NCBI GenBank assembly: GCA_963755695.1
Contig: CAVWLB010000008.1
Span: 496,001 to 560,000 of the forward strand
DNA length: 64,000 nucleotides
Origin: QHWT01 sp963755695
GTDB taxonomy: Bacteria > Acidobacteriota > Vicinamibacteria > Vicinamibacterales > 2-12-FULL-66-21
Direction: 5' to 3'
Within the stretch, counting starts at the first letter, position 1; each line of letters begins with the position of its first letter. The notes under the pieces were generated by a model. It was not told where the DNA came from, ran no database searches, and saw only the letters and a list, made by a program, of their open reading frames with translations. The translations under genes were made by a program, and so were the position numbers. Shown here in pieces: positions 36,040 to 45,211 of the stretch.

Positions 36040-36926
36040 CGGCCAGGCTGAAGCTGGGCATCCCCAAGGGCTCGCTGCAGGACGCGACCATTCAGCTGTT
36101 CGCTCGCGCGGGCTTCAACATCTACGCGAATCCGCGCTCGTACTTTCCGAGCATCGACGACCCGGAGATCGAGTGCATGCTGATTCGCGCGCAGGAGATG
36201 GCGCGCTACGTGGCAGATGGCGTGCTCGATGCTGGTTTGACCGGTCTCGATTGGATTGCCGAGCACGAGGCAGCCAACGGGGGCGGAGCGGTCGTCCCGC
36301 TCGTCGATCTGGTCTACGCGAAACAGAGTTTTGGCAAGGTTCGCTGGGTACTCGCCGTGCCGGAGGATTCCCGGTACCAGTCGCCGCGGGATCTCGATGG
36401 AGGGACGGTGGCAACCGAGCTGGTGCGCGCGACCCAGGCGTACTTCGCAAGACAGGGGATCAAGGTCAACGTGGAGTTCTCGTGGGGGGCGACGGAGGTG
36501 AAGCCGCCGATGCTCGCCGATGCGATCGTGGAGGTCACCGAGACCGGCTCGTCGCTGCGCGCCAACCGTCTGCGCATCATCGACACGGTGCTCGAATCCA
36601 ACACCCAGCTCATTGCCAACGCGGCGGCGCTGGCCGACGCGTGGAAACGCACCAAAGTCGAGAACCTTGCGCTCCTGCTGAAGGCGGCCATCGAGGCGCA
36701 GGGGCGGGTTGGCATCATGCTGAACGTGCGAAGGACGGATCTCGATGATGTGCTGGCCATTTTGCCAGCACTGCAGCGGCCGACAATCTCCCCGCTCAGC
36801 GACAGCGAGTGGGTCGCGCTCAATACAATCATCGAGGAGCGGACGGTCCGCGACCTGATCCCGCGGCTGAAAGCGGCACGCGCTCAGGGGATCGTCGAGT
36901 ATCCGCTCAACAAGATTGTGATGTAG
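36036..36926 (+). CDS. hisG: ATP phosphoribosyltransferase, long form
   Basis: The 296-residue protein catalyses the first committed step. It has LGIPKGSLQDATIQLF, DAGLTGLDWIAE and a DAIVEVTETGSSLRANRLR signature. About 80 extra C-terminal residues correspond to the regulatory (ACT-like) domain of long HisG, which senses histidine. Long HisG needs no HisZ partner, and none is present. Starting as ATGA on the hisI stop implies coupling. A repeat array separates it from hisD. Confidence 0.94.
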   Translation: MTARLKLGIPKGSLQDATIQLFARAGFNIYANPRSYFPSIDDPEIECMLIRAQEMARYVADGVLDAGLTGLDWIAEHEAANGGGAVVPLVDLVYAKQSFGKVRWVLAVPEDSRYQSPRDLDGGTVATELVRATQAYFARQGIKVNVEFSWGATEVKPPMLADAIVEVTETGSSLRANRLRIIDTVLESNTQLIANAAALADAWKRTKVENLALLLKAAIEAQGRVGIMLNVRRTDLDDVLAILPALQRPTISPLSDSEWVALNTIIEERTVRDLIPRLKAARAQGIVEYPLNKIVM

Positions 36927-37060
36927 ATGGCTCAGGGCTTAGGGCTCACGGCTGATGGCTCAAGGCTCAGGAACCACGGCTCATGTTGGCTGACGGCTGA
37001 CACGGCCGTGAGCCCGCTGACCGTAAGTCCCATGAGCCCTGAGCCGTGAGCCATGAGCCG
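36927..37060. repeat. GGCTCA/TGAGCC inverted 7-bp array inside the his operon
   Basis: The left arm has 7-bp units GGCTCAG, GGCTTAG, GGCTCAC, GGCTGAT. The right arm ends with ATGAGCC, CTGAGCC, GTGAGCC, ATGAGCC in direct succession. The whole 140-bp space between hisG and hisD is this array, which ends about 7 bp before the hisD start codon. The mRNA could form a strong hairpin at the hisD ribosome site. Confidence 0.85.
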
Positions 37061-37066
37061 GATAAC

Positions 37067-38305
37067 ATGATTCGAATCATCCGCTCTTCCGATCGACGAC
37101 GGGTCGCGGCGCTGCTGGACCGACGGCCACGCCGTGATCCGGAAGTCGAGCGACGGGTCGCGCGGATCGTCGAACGGGTGCGCCTCGGAGGCGACGCGGC
37201 GCTGCTCGCGTACGCGAAGAAACTCGATCGCCTGGATGGTGACCTCGAGGTCGATCGCGGCGAGATGGAAAGCCAGGCGGCAACAGTCAATCGCACCGTC
37301 CGCGATGCGATCCGGATGTCCGCGCGCCACATCCGTCATGTGGCTCGGCTGCAGGTGCCCCGCACGTGGTCTACCAGTCCGGCAAAGGGCATCACGATCG
37401 ATCAGCGCGTGCTGCCGCTCGACCGCGTCGGTTGTTACGTGCCCGGCGGCCGCTATCCACTCCCCTCGTCACTCCTCATGACCGCCATCCCCGCTCGCGT
37501 GGCCGGCGTGAGCGAAGTCGTGGCCGTCTGTCCAAGGCCGGATGCGACCGTGATGCTGGCGGCGCTCGAAGCGGACGTCAGCAGGCTGCTGCGGATTGGC
37601 GGCGCGCACGCCATTGCCGCACTGGCGTTCGGCACCCGCACCATCCCTCGCGTCGACAAGATCGTCGGTCCGGGCAATGCGTACGTCGCCAGCGCCAAGG
37701 CGATGGTTTCGTCGATGTGCGCGATCGATTTCTTTGCCGGCCCGAGTGAAATTCTCGTTGTCTCGGAGACTGGCCGTCCCGACTGGATTGCCGCCGATCT
37801 CCTCGCACAGGCCGAGCACGATCCAAACGCGCGCGCCATCCTGATCACCCCGAATCGAACTCTTGCCCGGGAGACCGAAGCCGCCATGCGCCGCCAGATG
37901 CCGTCAGCCGGGCCGGCGCGCACGGCGATTGCCGCCAACGGCGCGATCGTCGTGACCACGACGCTGGATGAAGCGATCGGCCTCAGCGAGCGCATGGCGC
38001 CGGAGCATCTCGTGTGCGATTCGCCCGCAATCGCCGCCAGGCTGCGGCGCGCCGGAACGGTATTCGTCGGCCGCTACAGCGCCCAGGCCGCCGGCGACTA
38101 CATCACCGGATCGAATCACGTGCTGCCGACGAGCGGCGCCGCGGGCGCCCGGGGCGGCCTCAGTGCCGCAGACTTCGTGCGTGTCTCCACGGTCCAGCGT
38201 CTGACGGCGGAGGGCATCAAACGCGTGGGGCCGGCGGCCATTGCTCTGGCGGACGCGGAAGGCCTCGAGGCGCACGCCGCATCGCTACGGGTGAGGCTCA
38301 GGTGA
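37067..38305 (+). CDS. hisD: Histidinol dehydrogenase
   Basis: The 412-residue protein oxidises histidinol to histidine. It has DRVGCYVPGGRYPLPSSLLM, KIVGPGNAYVASAKAMV, the zinc-region motifs DFFAGPSEILVV and LAQAEHDPNA, and SERMAPEHLV. The C-terminal GSNHVLPTSGAA is present. It starts at an ATG just after the repeat array with only a poor ribosome site. Its stop overlaps the hisC start by one base. Confidence 0.94.
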   Translation: MIRIIRSSDRRRVAALLDRRPRRDPEVERRVARIVERVRLGGDAALLAYAKKLDRLDGDLEVDRGEMESQAATVNRTVRDAIRMSARHIRHVARLQVPRTWSTSPAKGITIDQRVLPLDRVGCYVPGGRYPLPSSLLMTAIPARVAGVSEVVAVCPRPDATVMLAALEADVSRLLRIGGAHAIAALAFGTRTIPRVDKIVGPGNAYVASAKAMVSSMCAIDFFAGPSEILVVSETGRPDWIAADLLAQAEHDPNARAILITPNRTLARETEAAMRRQMPSAGPARTAIAANGAIVVTTTLDEAIGLSERMAPEHLVCDSPAIAARLRRAGTVFVGRYSAQAAGDYITGSNHVLPTSGAAGARGGLSAADFVRVSTVQRLTAEGIKRVGPAAIALADAEGLEAHAASLRVRLR

Positions 38306-39351
38306 TGAGTGGGGAATACCAGAAACCTTCGGCAACCGCCGGCGGCCTCCGGCTGCATCTGAACGAGAACACCGCGGGCTGCTCTCCGGCGGTGCTCGAA
38401 ACCCTGCGTGCGCTGACGCGCCTCGACGCGGCGTTCTATCCCGACTACGACGGCGCGCAGCAGGCAGTGGCGGCATTCTTCGGTGTCGAGCCGGACGCGG
38501 TGCTCCTGACCAACGGCCTCGACGAAGGGATTCTGGCGGTCACGGCTGCCGCGTTTCGCGATCGTTCAAGCGTACCGGAAGCGGTCGGCGTCTTTCCTGC
38601 TTTCGACATGTACGAGATCTGCACCGAGGCGCTGGGCGGCCAGCTTCGCACCGTGCCCTTCGGTCCGAACCTCGAATTTCCGTTCGACGACATCAAGCGC
38701 GCATGCACGCCGGCCACCAGGATTGTGTTCCTGACCAATCCCCACAATCCCACCGGCCACCTGCTGCCGATCGACGCTCTGAAGCGTCTCGCTCGCGATC
38801 TCGCGCCGGTCATCGTATTCGTTGACGAAGCTTATGCAGACTTCTCAGGTGAGACGCTGCTCGACCGTGACACGCTCGATCGTTATCGCAACCTGGTTCT
38901 CGGTCGGACGTTCGCCAAGGCGTACGGTCTCGCGGCGTTGCGTGCGGGCGCGCTGGTCGCGCATCCCGACACGCTGGCCCCCATGCGGCGCGTCGTCCCT
39001 CCATACAGCTTGAATGCGTGGGCGGCCGCGGCGCTGCCGGTCGCCCTCGCCGACCGGGCTTATCGAGATTGGTATGTCGCTCAGGCCGCCGAATCGAGGG
39101 ACCTTCTGACGAAGGCGTGCGGCCGCCTCGGGCTTCGCACCTGGCCCAGCGCCGCGAACTTCATGCTCGTGCACGTCGGCGCCAACGCGCCGGTGTTGAC
39201 GGCGGCGCTCGCGGCGCGCGGCATTCACGTGCGTGATCGATCGTCGGAAGCCGGTTGCGAAGGCTGCATCCGCATGACGACCGGAGTGGTCGAGCATACG
39301 CGACGGCTGGTCGCGGCCCTCGAGGAGGAATTGTGCGCAAAGCCGCGCTGA
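38305..39351 (+). CDS. hisC: Histidinol-phosphate aminotransferase
   Basis: The 348-residue class I/II PLP aminotransferase has LHLNENTAG, FLTNPHNPTGHLLP, FVDEAYADFSGE and the PLP-lysine region GRTFAKAYGLAALRAG. The last part (GIHVRDRSSEAGCEGCIRMTTG) matches HisC. It converts imidazole-acetol phosphate to histidinol phosphate. It overlaps hisD by one base and hisB by about 19 bp. Confidence 0.93.
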   Translation: MSGEYQKPSATAGGLRLHLNENTAGCSPAVLETLRALTRLDAAFYPDYDGAQQAVAAFFGVEPDAVLLTNGLDEGILAVTAAAFRDRSSVPEAVGVFPAFDMYEICTEALGGQLRTVPFGPNLEFPFDDIKRACTPATRIVFLTNPHNPTGHLLPIDALKRLARDLAPVIVFVDEAYADFSGETLLDRDTLDRYRNLVLGRTFAKAYGLAALRAGALVAHPDTLAPMRRVVPPYSLNAWAAAALPVALADRAYRDWYVAQAAESRDLLTKACGRLGLRTWPSAANFMLVHVGANAPVLTAALAARGIHVRDRSSEAGCEGCIRMTTGVVEHTRRLVAALEEELCAKPR

Positions 39352-39920
39352 AGCGCGCCACTCGGGAGACGTCAATCGCGCTTAGCCTCACCCTCGAAGG
39401 GCGGGGTCGTTACCAGATCACGACCGGGATCCGCTTCCTCGATCACATGCTGGAGCTGGTGGCACGTCATGGCGCATTCGATCTGACGCTGCGCGCGACC
39501 GGGGATCTGGACGTCGACCAGCATCACACGGTCGAAGACGTCGGGATCGCACTTGGGGAGGCCATCGCGGCTGCGCTGGGTACGCGACGCGGGATTCATC
39601 GCGCCGGCTACTTCGTCATGCCGATGGATGAGACGCTCGCGGTCGCGGCCATCGATCTCGGCGGACGTCCGCACGCAGTCGTCGACCTCAGGCTGAAGGT
39701 TCCGCGGGTTGGCGACCTCCAGTCCGAGCTGGTTCAGGACTTTTTCGAAGGGTTCGCCCAAGGTGCGCGAGCCAACGTGCACGTCAAGGTGCTCTACGGC
39801 CGGTCGAGCCATCACCAGGTCGAAGCAATTTTCAAGGCGTTCGCCAGGGCGCTGCGGGTCGCGTGTTCCCGCGATCGCCAGTTGGGCCGAACGCTTCCAT
39901 CCACCAAGGGCCTGTTGTGA
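39333..39920 (+). CDS. hisB: Imidazoleglycerol-phosphate dehydratase
   Basis: The 195-residue enzyme has the two metal-binding histidine repeats DQHHTVEDVGIALGEA and SSHHQVEAIFKAFARAL, plus GIRFLDHMLELVARHG. It is the single-function form without the histidinol phosphatase domain. The GTG start at 39333 has a strong AGGAGGA site inside hisC. Histidinol-phosphatase must be supplied from outside this window. Confidence 0.94.
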   Translation: MRKAALKRATRETSIALSLTLEGRGRYQITTGIRFLDHMLELVARHGAFDLTLRATGDLDVDQHHTVEDVGIALGEAIAAALGTRRGIHRAGYFVMPMDETLAVAAIDLGGRPHAVVDLRLKVPRVGDLQSELVQDFFEGFAQGARANVHVKVLYGRSSHHQVEAIFKAFARALRVACSRDRQLGRTLPSTKGLL

Positions 39921-39957
39921 ATCGTGACGCAGGGCGCACACGTATTGAGGCGATGCA

Positions 39958-40587
39958 GTGATTGCACTCGTCGACTACGGCGCCGGCAATCTGACGTCGG
40001 TGCGCAAGGCCCTCACGGCCGTCGACGCCCAGGCCGTCACGCCAACAACGCCGGATGGGCTGGATAGCGCGTCGGGAATTATCATTCCGGGTGTCGGGCA
40101 CTTCGGCGCGACGGCAGCGATCGATGACGGCTGGCGGCGGGCGATCGTCCGGGCCGTGGACCGCGGCGTGCCGCTCCTCGGCATCTGCCTGGGCCTTCAA
40201 TACTTGTTCGAGGGAAGCGATGAAGCTCCGGGGCTGGCCGGCTTGTCGCTGCTCCGTGGCCGCTGTGCGATGCTGCCGCCGACCCTGAAAGTGCCCCATG
40301 TGGGGTGGAACACCGTGGAGATGACGCGTCGGTCTCCGCTCGTCGACGGCATCCCCACTGGTGCGTCGTTCTATTTCACGCATTCGTTCGCCGCACCGAT
40401 CACCGAAGCCTGTGTCGGCGAGACCCGTTACAGCGCTCCGTTTGCGGCCATCGTCGAGCGCGAGCGGGTGTTCGGTGCGCAATTTCATCCGGAAAAGTCC
40501 GGCGATGCGGGCGTTCGCGTGCTCCGGAATTTCGTTGCGATCGCCACCTCACTCAGGCACGAGGTTGCCAGAACTCGAGAGTACTAA
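39958..40587 (+). CDS. hisH: Imidazole glycerol phosphate synthase glutaminase subunit
   Basis: This 209-residue class I glutamine amidotransferase has the nucleophile Cys in GVPLLGICLGLQYLFEGS and the His-Glu pair in FGAQFHPEKSGD, plus PHVGWN and YFTHSFAA. It feeds ammonia to HisF. It starts with GTG, 37 bp after hisB, and lies 6 bp before hisF, its partner. Confidence 0.94.
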   Translation: MIALVDYGAGNLTSVRKALTAVDAQAVTPTTPDGLDSASGIIIPGVGHFGATAAIDDGWRRAIVRAVDRGVPLLGICLGLQYLFEGSDEAPGLAGLSLLRGRCAMLPPTLKVPHVGWNTVEMTRRSPLVDGIPTGASFYFTHSFAAPITEACVGETRYSAPFAAIVERERVFGAQFHPEKSGDAGVRVLRNFVAIATSLRHEVARTREY

Positions 40588-40593
40588 CGTCCC

Positions 40594-41349
40594 GTGCTGG
40601 CCAAGCGCATCATCGCGTGTCTCGACGTCCGGAACGGATGTGTAGTAAAGGGTGTACACTTCCAGGACCTGACCGATGCGGGAGATCCGGCACTGCTGGC
40701 GGATCGCTACAATGTCGAGGGGATTGACGAGCTCGTCATCCTCGATGTGACGGCCACGCTCGAAGGGCGACGCGCCCTGGCCGACACGATTCGTGAAGTG
40801 GCCTCGCGGATCTTCATTCCGCTGACGGTTGGTGGCGGTATCCGGACGGAGGCGGATGCCGCGGCGGCGCTCGACGCGGGGGCTGACAAGGTAAGCCTTA
40901 ACAGCGCCGCCCTCGCGGAACCACCGTTGCTTACAAAGCTGGCTGCGAGATATGGCTCACAAGCAGTGATCGTCGCGATTGACGCGAAGCAGATCAACGG
41001 ACGCTTTGCCGTGTTCGCCAGGAGCGGCAGTTCGGCGTCCGGTCGCAGCGCCGTTGAGTGGGCGCGCGAGGCGGCGGAGCGGGGCGCGGGCGAAATCCTG
41101 CTCACCTCTATCGACCGCGACGGGACGCGAAGCGGATTCGACTGCGAGCTGACCTCCGCGGTCTCATCGGCGGTATCGATTCCGGTGATCGCCTCCGGCG
41201 GCGCCGGCACCTTCGAGCATTTCCTGGATGTGTTCACCCGCGGGCAGGCGGACGCCGCGCTCGCGGCCTCAATCTTTCATTTTTCCGAACACGCGGTTGC
41301 GGACCTCAAGACCTATCTCCACGATCGCGGTGTCCCGATGCGTCTCTGA
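40594..41349 (+). CDS. hisF: Imidazole glycerol phosphate synthase cyclase subunit
   Basis: This 251-residue TIM barrel has RIIACLDVRNGCVVKGVHF (catalytic Asp in CLDV), PLTVGGGIR, SLNSAAL, LTSIDRDGTRSGFD (second catalytic Asp) and IASGGAGTFEHF. It makes IGP and AICAR from PRFAR with ammonia from HisH. It starts with GTG. It precedes hisA here, whereas many operons have hisA before hisF. Confidence 0.95.
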   Translation: MLAKRIIACLDVRNGCVVKGVHFQDLTDAGDPALLADRYNVEGIDELVILDVTATLEGRRALADTIREVASRIFIPLTVGGGIRTEADAAAALDAGADKVSLNSAALAEPPLLTKLAARYGSQAVIVAIDAKQINGRFAVFARSGSSASGRSAVEWAREAAERGAGEILLTSIDRDGTRSGFDCELTSAVSSAVSIPVIASGGAGTFEHFLDVFTRGQADAALAASIFHFSEHAVADLKTYLHDRGVPMRL

Positions 41350-41354
41350 CGGCG

Positions 41355-42029
41355 ATGTTGATTCCTTCGATTGATCTCCAAGGCGGCCGGATCGTGCAGT
41401 TGGTCCAGGGCGAACGTTTGGCTATCGTCAGCGCGGATTTCGACGGCTGGATCGAACGGTTCAAGTCCTACGACAGGGTGCAGTTGATCGACCTCGATGC
41501 GGCGAAAGGCGACGGCGACAACTCCGCGCTCGTGGAGATGATCTGCTCGCGCCTGCCGTGCCGCGTCGGCGGCGGGATCCGGACCGCGGCCCGGGCCGCC
41601 ACGCTGCTGGCACGCGGCGCCAGGAAAGTGATCCTGGGCTCGGCCCTGTTCAATAACGGGCGCGTCGACGTCGGGCTTGCAAAGGAGTTGCGCGACATGC
41701 TCGGCGAAGACCGATTGATTGCCGCGGTCGACTCCCGCGGCGGCCGCGTCACCATTCACGGCTGGCGCACCCGCCTCGAGATTTCGTCGGTCGACGCGGT
41801 GCACACGCTCGAGCCGTTCTTCAGCGAGTTCCTCTTCACCAACGTGGACACCGAAGGGTTGATGGAGGGCGCGAATCGTCCCGCCATCGAGGCCGTTCGC
41901 CAGGCTACCAGGCGCCACGTCACCGCCGCCGGCGGAATCACCACCAAGGAGGAAGTCGACTGGCTCGATTCGATCGGCGTCGACGCGGTCGTCGGCATGG
42001 CCGTCTACACCGGACGATTGAAGATCTAA
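41355..42029 (+). CDS. hisA: ProFAR isomerase HisA
   Basis: This 224-residue TIM barrel is homologous to HisF. It has MLIPSIDLQGGRIVQLVQGE, VGGGIRTAARAATLLARGARKVILGSALF, FTNVDTEGLMEG and AAGGITTKEEVDWL. It is a little shorter than usual HisA (~240). The first Asp (in SIDLQGG) and the second (in NVDTEG) fit the isomerase active site. It is the last his gene, 5 bp after hisF. Confidence 0.9.
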   Translation: MLIPSIDLQGGRIVQLVQGERLAIVSADFDGWIERFKSYDRVQLIDLDAAKGDGDNSALVEMICSRLPCRVGGGIRTAARAATLLARGARKVILGSALFNNGRVDVGLAKELRDMLGEDRLIAAVDSRGGRVTIHGWRTRLEISSVDAVHTLEPFFSEFLFTNVDTEGLMEGANRPAIEAVRQATRRHVTAAGGITTKEEVDWLDSIGVDAVVGMAVYTGRLKI

Positions 42030-42125
42030 TTGGGGGTGAACTCTCCGCTCGACCTCCCCGTCTAAGCGCAGGACCACGGATTTCGCGGATCCTGCAACCG
42101 CGTCCGCGGTATCAGGGGGATCGCA

Positions 42126-42836
42126 ATGAAACTCGCCGATTCGCGCGGAATAGTCACCCTCTGGGCCACGCTCTGGCTCATCCCGATTGCCGCATCGGCC
42201 GCGCCCCGCGCCGGTGAGCAGCGTGAAACCGAGGTCGTCGACCGCAGCTTTCCCTTGAATCCGGATGGCCAGCTCAGGCTGAAGAACTTCTCTGGAAAGG
42301 TCATCATCACCGGGAGCAACCGCGCCGATGTTGCCGTGCACGCGGTACGCCGCGCACCCCGCGAGCAGCTGGCGCGCATCCACCTCGACATCGAGGCCAG
42401 CCCGTCAACCATCACGATCGAGGCGAACAAGAAGGACGACCACTCGGAAGAGCGCCACAGCGACGTCGTGGAGACGGAGTTCGAGATCGAGGTCCCGCAA
42501 CGGGCGAGCGTGGATGTCCAGGTGTTCTCGAGCGACGTGCACATCAAGGGCGTCGAAGGAAAACAGAAGGTTCATACGTTTTCCGGAGAGATCCGCGTCG
42601 ACGATGCCGTCGGCCCGCTGGATGCCGAGACCTTCAGCGGCGACATCGAGGTCGATCTCGTCTCGACAGCCAGCGGCCGCCTCGACTTCGACAGCTTCAG
42701 CGGGTCCCTCGATACCGACAGGCCGATGACATATCCGACCGGCAACAAGCGGCACGTCAGCGGCGACATCGGCAGCGGCGGAGGTTCGAACGCGTTCCAC
42801 TTCAAGACGTTCAGCGGCGACGTGCGCATCAAGTAG
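42126..42836 (+). CDS. Exported DUF4097-type beta-helical protein
   Basis: The 236-residue protein has a signal peptide (ATLWLIPIAASAAP). Repeated short beta-strand blocks follow, rich in FSG, such as LKNFSGKVIITGS, VHTFSGEIRVDDA, ETFSGDIEVDLV, DSFSGSLDTD and KTFSGDVRIK. This is typical of DUF4097 envelope proteins predicted to form a short beta-helix. The function is unknown. It follows hisA by about 100 bp and is probably a separate unit. Confidence 0.75.
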   Translation: MKLADSRGIVTLWATLWLIPIAASAAPRAGEQRETEVVDRSFPLNPDGQLRLKNFSGKVIITGSNRADVAVHAVRRAPREQLARIHLDIEASPSTITIEANKKDDHSEERHSDVVETEFEIEVPQRASVDVQVFSSDVHIKGVEGKQKVHTFSGEIRVDDAVGPLDAETFSGDIEVDLVSTASGRLDFDSFSGSLDTDRPMTYPTGNKRHVSGDIGSGGGSNAFHFKTFSGDVRIK

Positions 42837-42857
42837 CGTTTGGGCTACGCTTCCGGC

Positions 42858-45179
42858 ATGATTCGCCGGCGGGTCACCCGCGTGCTGCTGCTCTCGGCCA
42901 CTCTGTCCGGGACGGTCGCGTGCGGTCGGCCGATTCCCCGCTTCTCCACTGAAAACGCGCGAGCGCATGTCGAGATGCTCGCCGGAACGATTGGCAGCCG
43001 GCCGATCGGCAGTGCCGCGAACGCCCGCGCCCGCCAGTACATCGTCGATCAGCTGCGGCTGTACGGATTCGAGGTGCGCGTGCAGGAGACCGACGCGCGT
43101 CGCCCGGATCTCGGCCTCACCGCCCGCGTGGCGAACATCATCGCGGTCCGCGCCGGCGCCGATCGCTCGGCGATCGGCCTCCTTTCGCACTACGACTCCG
43201 CCCCCGAGTCACCGGGCGGCGGCGACGATGGATTCGGGGTGGCGGTGTCGCTGGAAGCCGCGCGCGTGCTGGCGGCACGAACCGACCGGCGGCACTCGCT
43301 GCTGGTGCTCGTCACCGACGGTGAAGAAGCCGGCCTGATGGGCGCGGCGGGACTCGTCGCCGATCGCGAGGTGATGTCGCGACTGAACGCCTACGTCAAC
43401 GTGGAGGCGACTGGCTCGTCGGGCACGGCCGTCCTCTTCGAGACCGGTCCGCGCAACGGCTGGCTCGTGAAGCCGTGGGCACGGTTCGCCCCGCACCCGC
43501 GCGGCGCGTCCTACGCGTTCGAGATTTATCGCCGGCTGCCGAACGACACCGATTTTTCAATCCTGAAACGACACGAGATCCCCGGCCTGAACTTCGCGTT
43601 GATCGGGGACAGCTACGCGTATCACACGGCGCGCGATACCGCCGACCGTCTGACCGATGCGGCGCTGCGGCTCAGCGGTGAAAACGTCGTCAGCACGATC
43701 GAAATGATGGACCTGCTCGATTTGAAGATGCGATCGACATCGGATCCCACCTACTTCGATGTCGGCCAGGTTGCCGCGCTGACCTGGGGACCGGTGGCGT
43801 CCTGGTTCATCGCCGTTGCTGCGCTCGCGCTCGGTACCCTGGCCTGGTTCAAGGTCCTCGCGGCAAGTGTGCGGCTGGTTGGTCTCCTCCGGTGGATTCT
43901 CGATCTCGTTTGGGCGCTCGCCGGTGTGGCGATCGTCGCCTCATCGACCATTGGGATGACCTGGTTACTGCGTGAAGCACGCGAGGTCTACCATCCGTGG
44001 TACGCCCACCCCGAGCGTCTTTTCCTGCTGCTCCTGTGCACCGGAACGCTCGCTGCGTGGGTCACGACACGCATCGGTGCCTTTCTTCCTCCTCGTGCGC
44101 ACGCCCCGCGGCATCCGATGCTCGCGTGGAGCTTCACGCTTCCTTTGTGGGTTGCCTGTGCCGGATTGATGGCGTCGCAGGTGCCGGCCGCCGGATATCT
44201 CTGGACGTTACCCTTGCTGGCCGCCGCCCTGGGTCTGCTGGCGGTACCGGTCACGAACGTCCACGCCGTCCGGATCGTCTCCATCGTGACGCTCGCCATG
44301 GCTGGAACACTTTGGCTGCGCGATACGGTTGATTTGTTGCGGTTCGTGGTCGCGGTGCTTGGGCGGTTGCCGATCATCACGCCGGTTTACGCGTTTGCGG
44401 CATTGATGCTGGTCTCGGGTGCGATGGTCGTTCCGCCCTTCATTGCGGCAATTGCCTCCATGAAGCCACTGTTCCGACCGTCGATCGTCACGGCGGTCCT
44501 GCTCGTCGCCGTCGTCACCGCCGCGGGTTTCGCGTACATGTCGCCGGCATATACCAACGCACAGCCGCAGCGCCGTTACGCACGCGTACTGATCGAGCCT
44601 GGCGCAGCGACGGCCACCTACGAAGTGGCGTCGCAGGAACCTGGAGTCGATCTTCAGTTGGGCGCGCCCGGGGGTTGGTACCGCGCCACGGACGCGCCAC
44701 GCGCAAGTCTGCCGCTGGGGCACTTCCGGTTGCCGTTCGTGTTTCGCACTGAAGGTCCCGCTTCCGCCCCGCCGCCGGCGACGATCTCAGCCTTCTCACT
44801 GGCGCCGGTCGCCGCGGGAACCGAGTTGACGATGACGATCCTGCCGCAGGCGGCGAGCCTTGCCGTCGCGTTCGTGCTGCCGCAGGGGGTCGAACCGGCG
44901 CGCAGCAACCTTCCCGGCGTGATCTCGCGCGGCCGCTGGCAGGCTACCTTCGTCTCGATCCCGACAGAAGGGATTACCTGGAGAGCGTCGTTTCCCCGAG
45001 GAAAGGAGTCGCAGCTCCCGGCCACCCGCGCCGCGGTGATGGCGGCGCGGTTCCCCGGGGGCGAAGGGTGGCAGAGCCTGCCGGCCTGGCTGCCGCAGGA
45101 GCACGCGGTCTGGAACCTGACCGTCACCTGGATCCTGCAGCCGCCCACCCCGATTGCGCCGGTCCCGCCGTTACGTTAA
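42858..45179 (+). CDS. M28-family membrane peptidase
   Basis: The 773-residue protein has an N-terminal signal or anchor and then an M28 aminopeptidase domain: GLLSHYDSAPESPGGGDDGFGVAV (zinc His and Asp), TDGEEAGLMGAAG (Glu pair), NVEATGSSG and YHTARDTADRL (zinc His). From about residue 300 there are some nine membrane helices and a C-terminal soluble domain. The order resembles membrane M28 peptidases such as eukaryotic ERMP1-like proteins. It would cleave peptides at the cell envelope. A Cys at position ~22 (VACG) could be a lipobox, but this is uncertain. Confidence 0.85.
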   Translation: MIRRRVTRVLLLSATLSGTVACGRPIPRFSTENARAHVEMLAGTIGSRPIGSAANARARQYIVDQLRLYGFEVRVQETDARRPDLGLTARVANIIAVRAGADRSAIGLLSHYDSAPESPGGGDDGFGVAVSLEAARVLAARTDRRHSLLVLVTDGEEAGLMGAAGLVADREVMSRLNAYVNVEATGSSGTAVLFETGPRNGWLVKPWARFAPHPRGASYAFEIYRRLPNDTDFSILKRHEIPGLNFALIGDSYAYHTARDTADRLTDAALRLSGENVVSTIEMMDLLDLKMRSTSDPTYFDVGQVAALTWGPVASWFIAVAALALGTLAWFKVLAASVRLVGLLRWILDLVWALAGVAIVASSTIGMTWLLREAREVYHPWYAHPERLFLLLLCTGTLAAWVTTRIGAFLPPRAHAPRHPMLAWSFTLPLWVACAGLMASQVPAAGYLWTLPLLAAALGLLAVPVTNVHAVRIVSIVTLAMAGTLWLRDTVDLLRFVVAVLGRLPIITPVYAFAALMLVSGAMVVPPFIAAIASMKPLFRPSIVTAVLLVAVVTAAGFAYMSPAYTNAQPQRRYARVLIEPGAATATYEVASQEPGVDLQLGAPGGWYRATDAPRASLPLGHFRLPFVFRTEGPASAPPPATISAFSLAPVAAGTELTMTILPQAASLAVAFVLPQGVEPARSNLPGVISRGRWQATFVSIPTEGITWRASFPRGKESQLPATRAAVMAARFPGGEGWQSLPAWLPQEHAVWNLTVTWILQPPTPIAPVPPLR

Positions 45180-45210
45180 GATACGTATCCATTACGTAGC
45201 ATTACGTAGC
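45171..45210 (+). repeat. Four 10-bp ACGT-centred direct repeats before the ATPase gene
   Basis: TTACGTTAAG, ATACGTATCC, ATTACGTAGC and ATTACGTAGC follow one another without a gap. They cover the stop codon of the M28 gene and end one base before the ATG at 45212. The spacing is one helical turn. No ribosome binding site remains there. Confidence 0.7.
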
Positions 45211-45211
45211 C

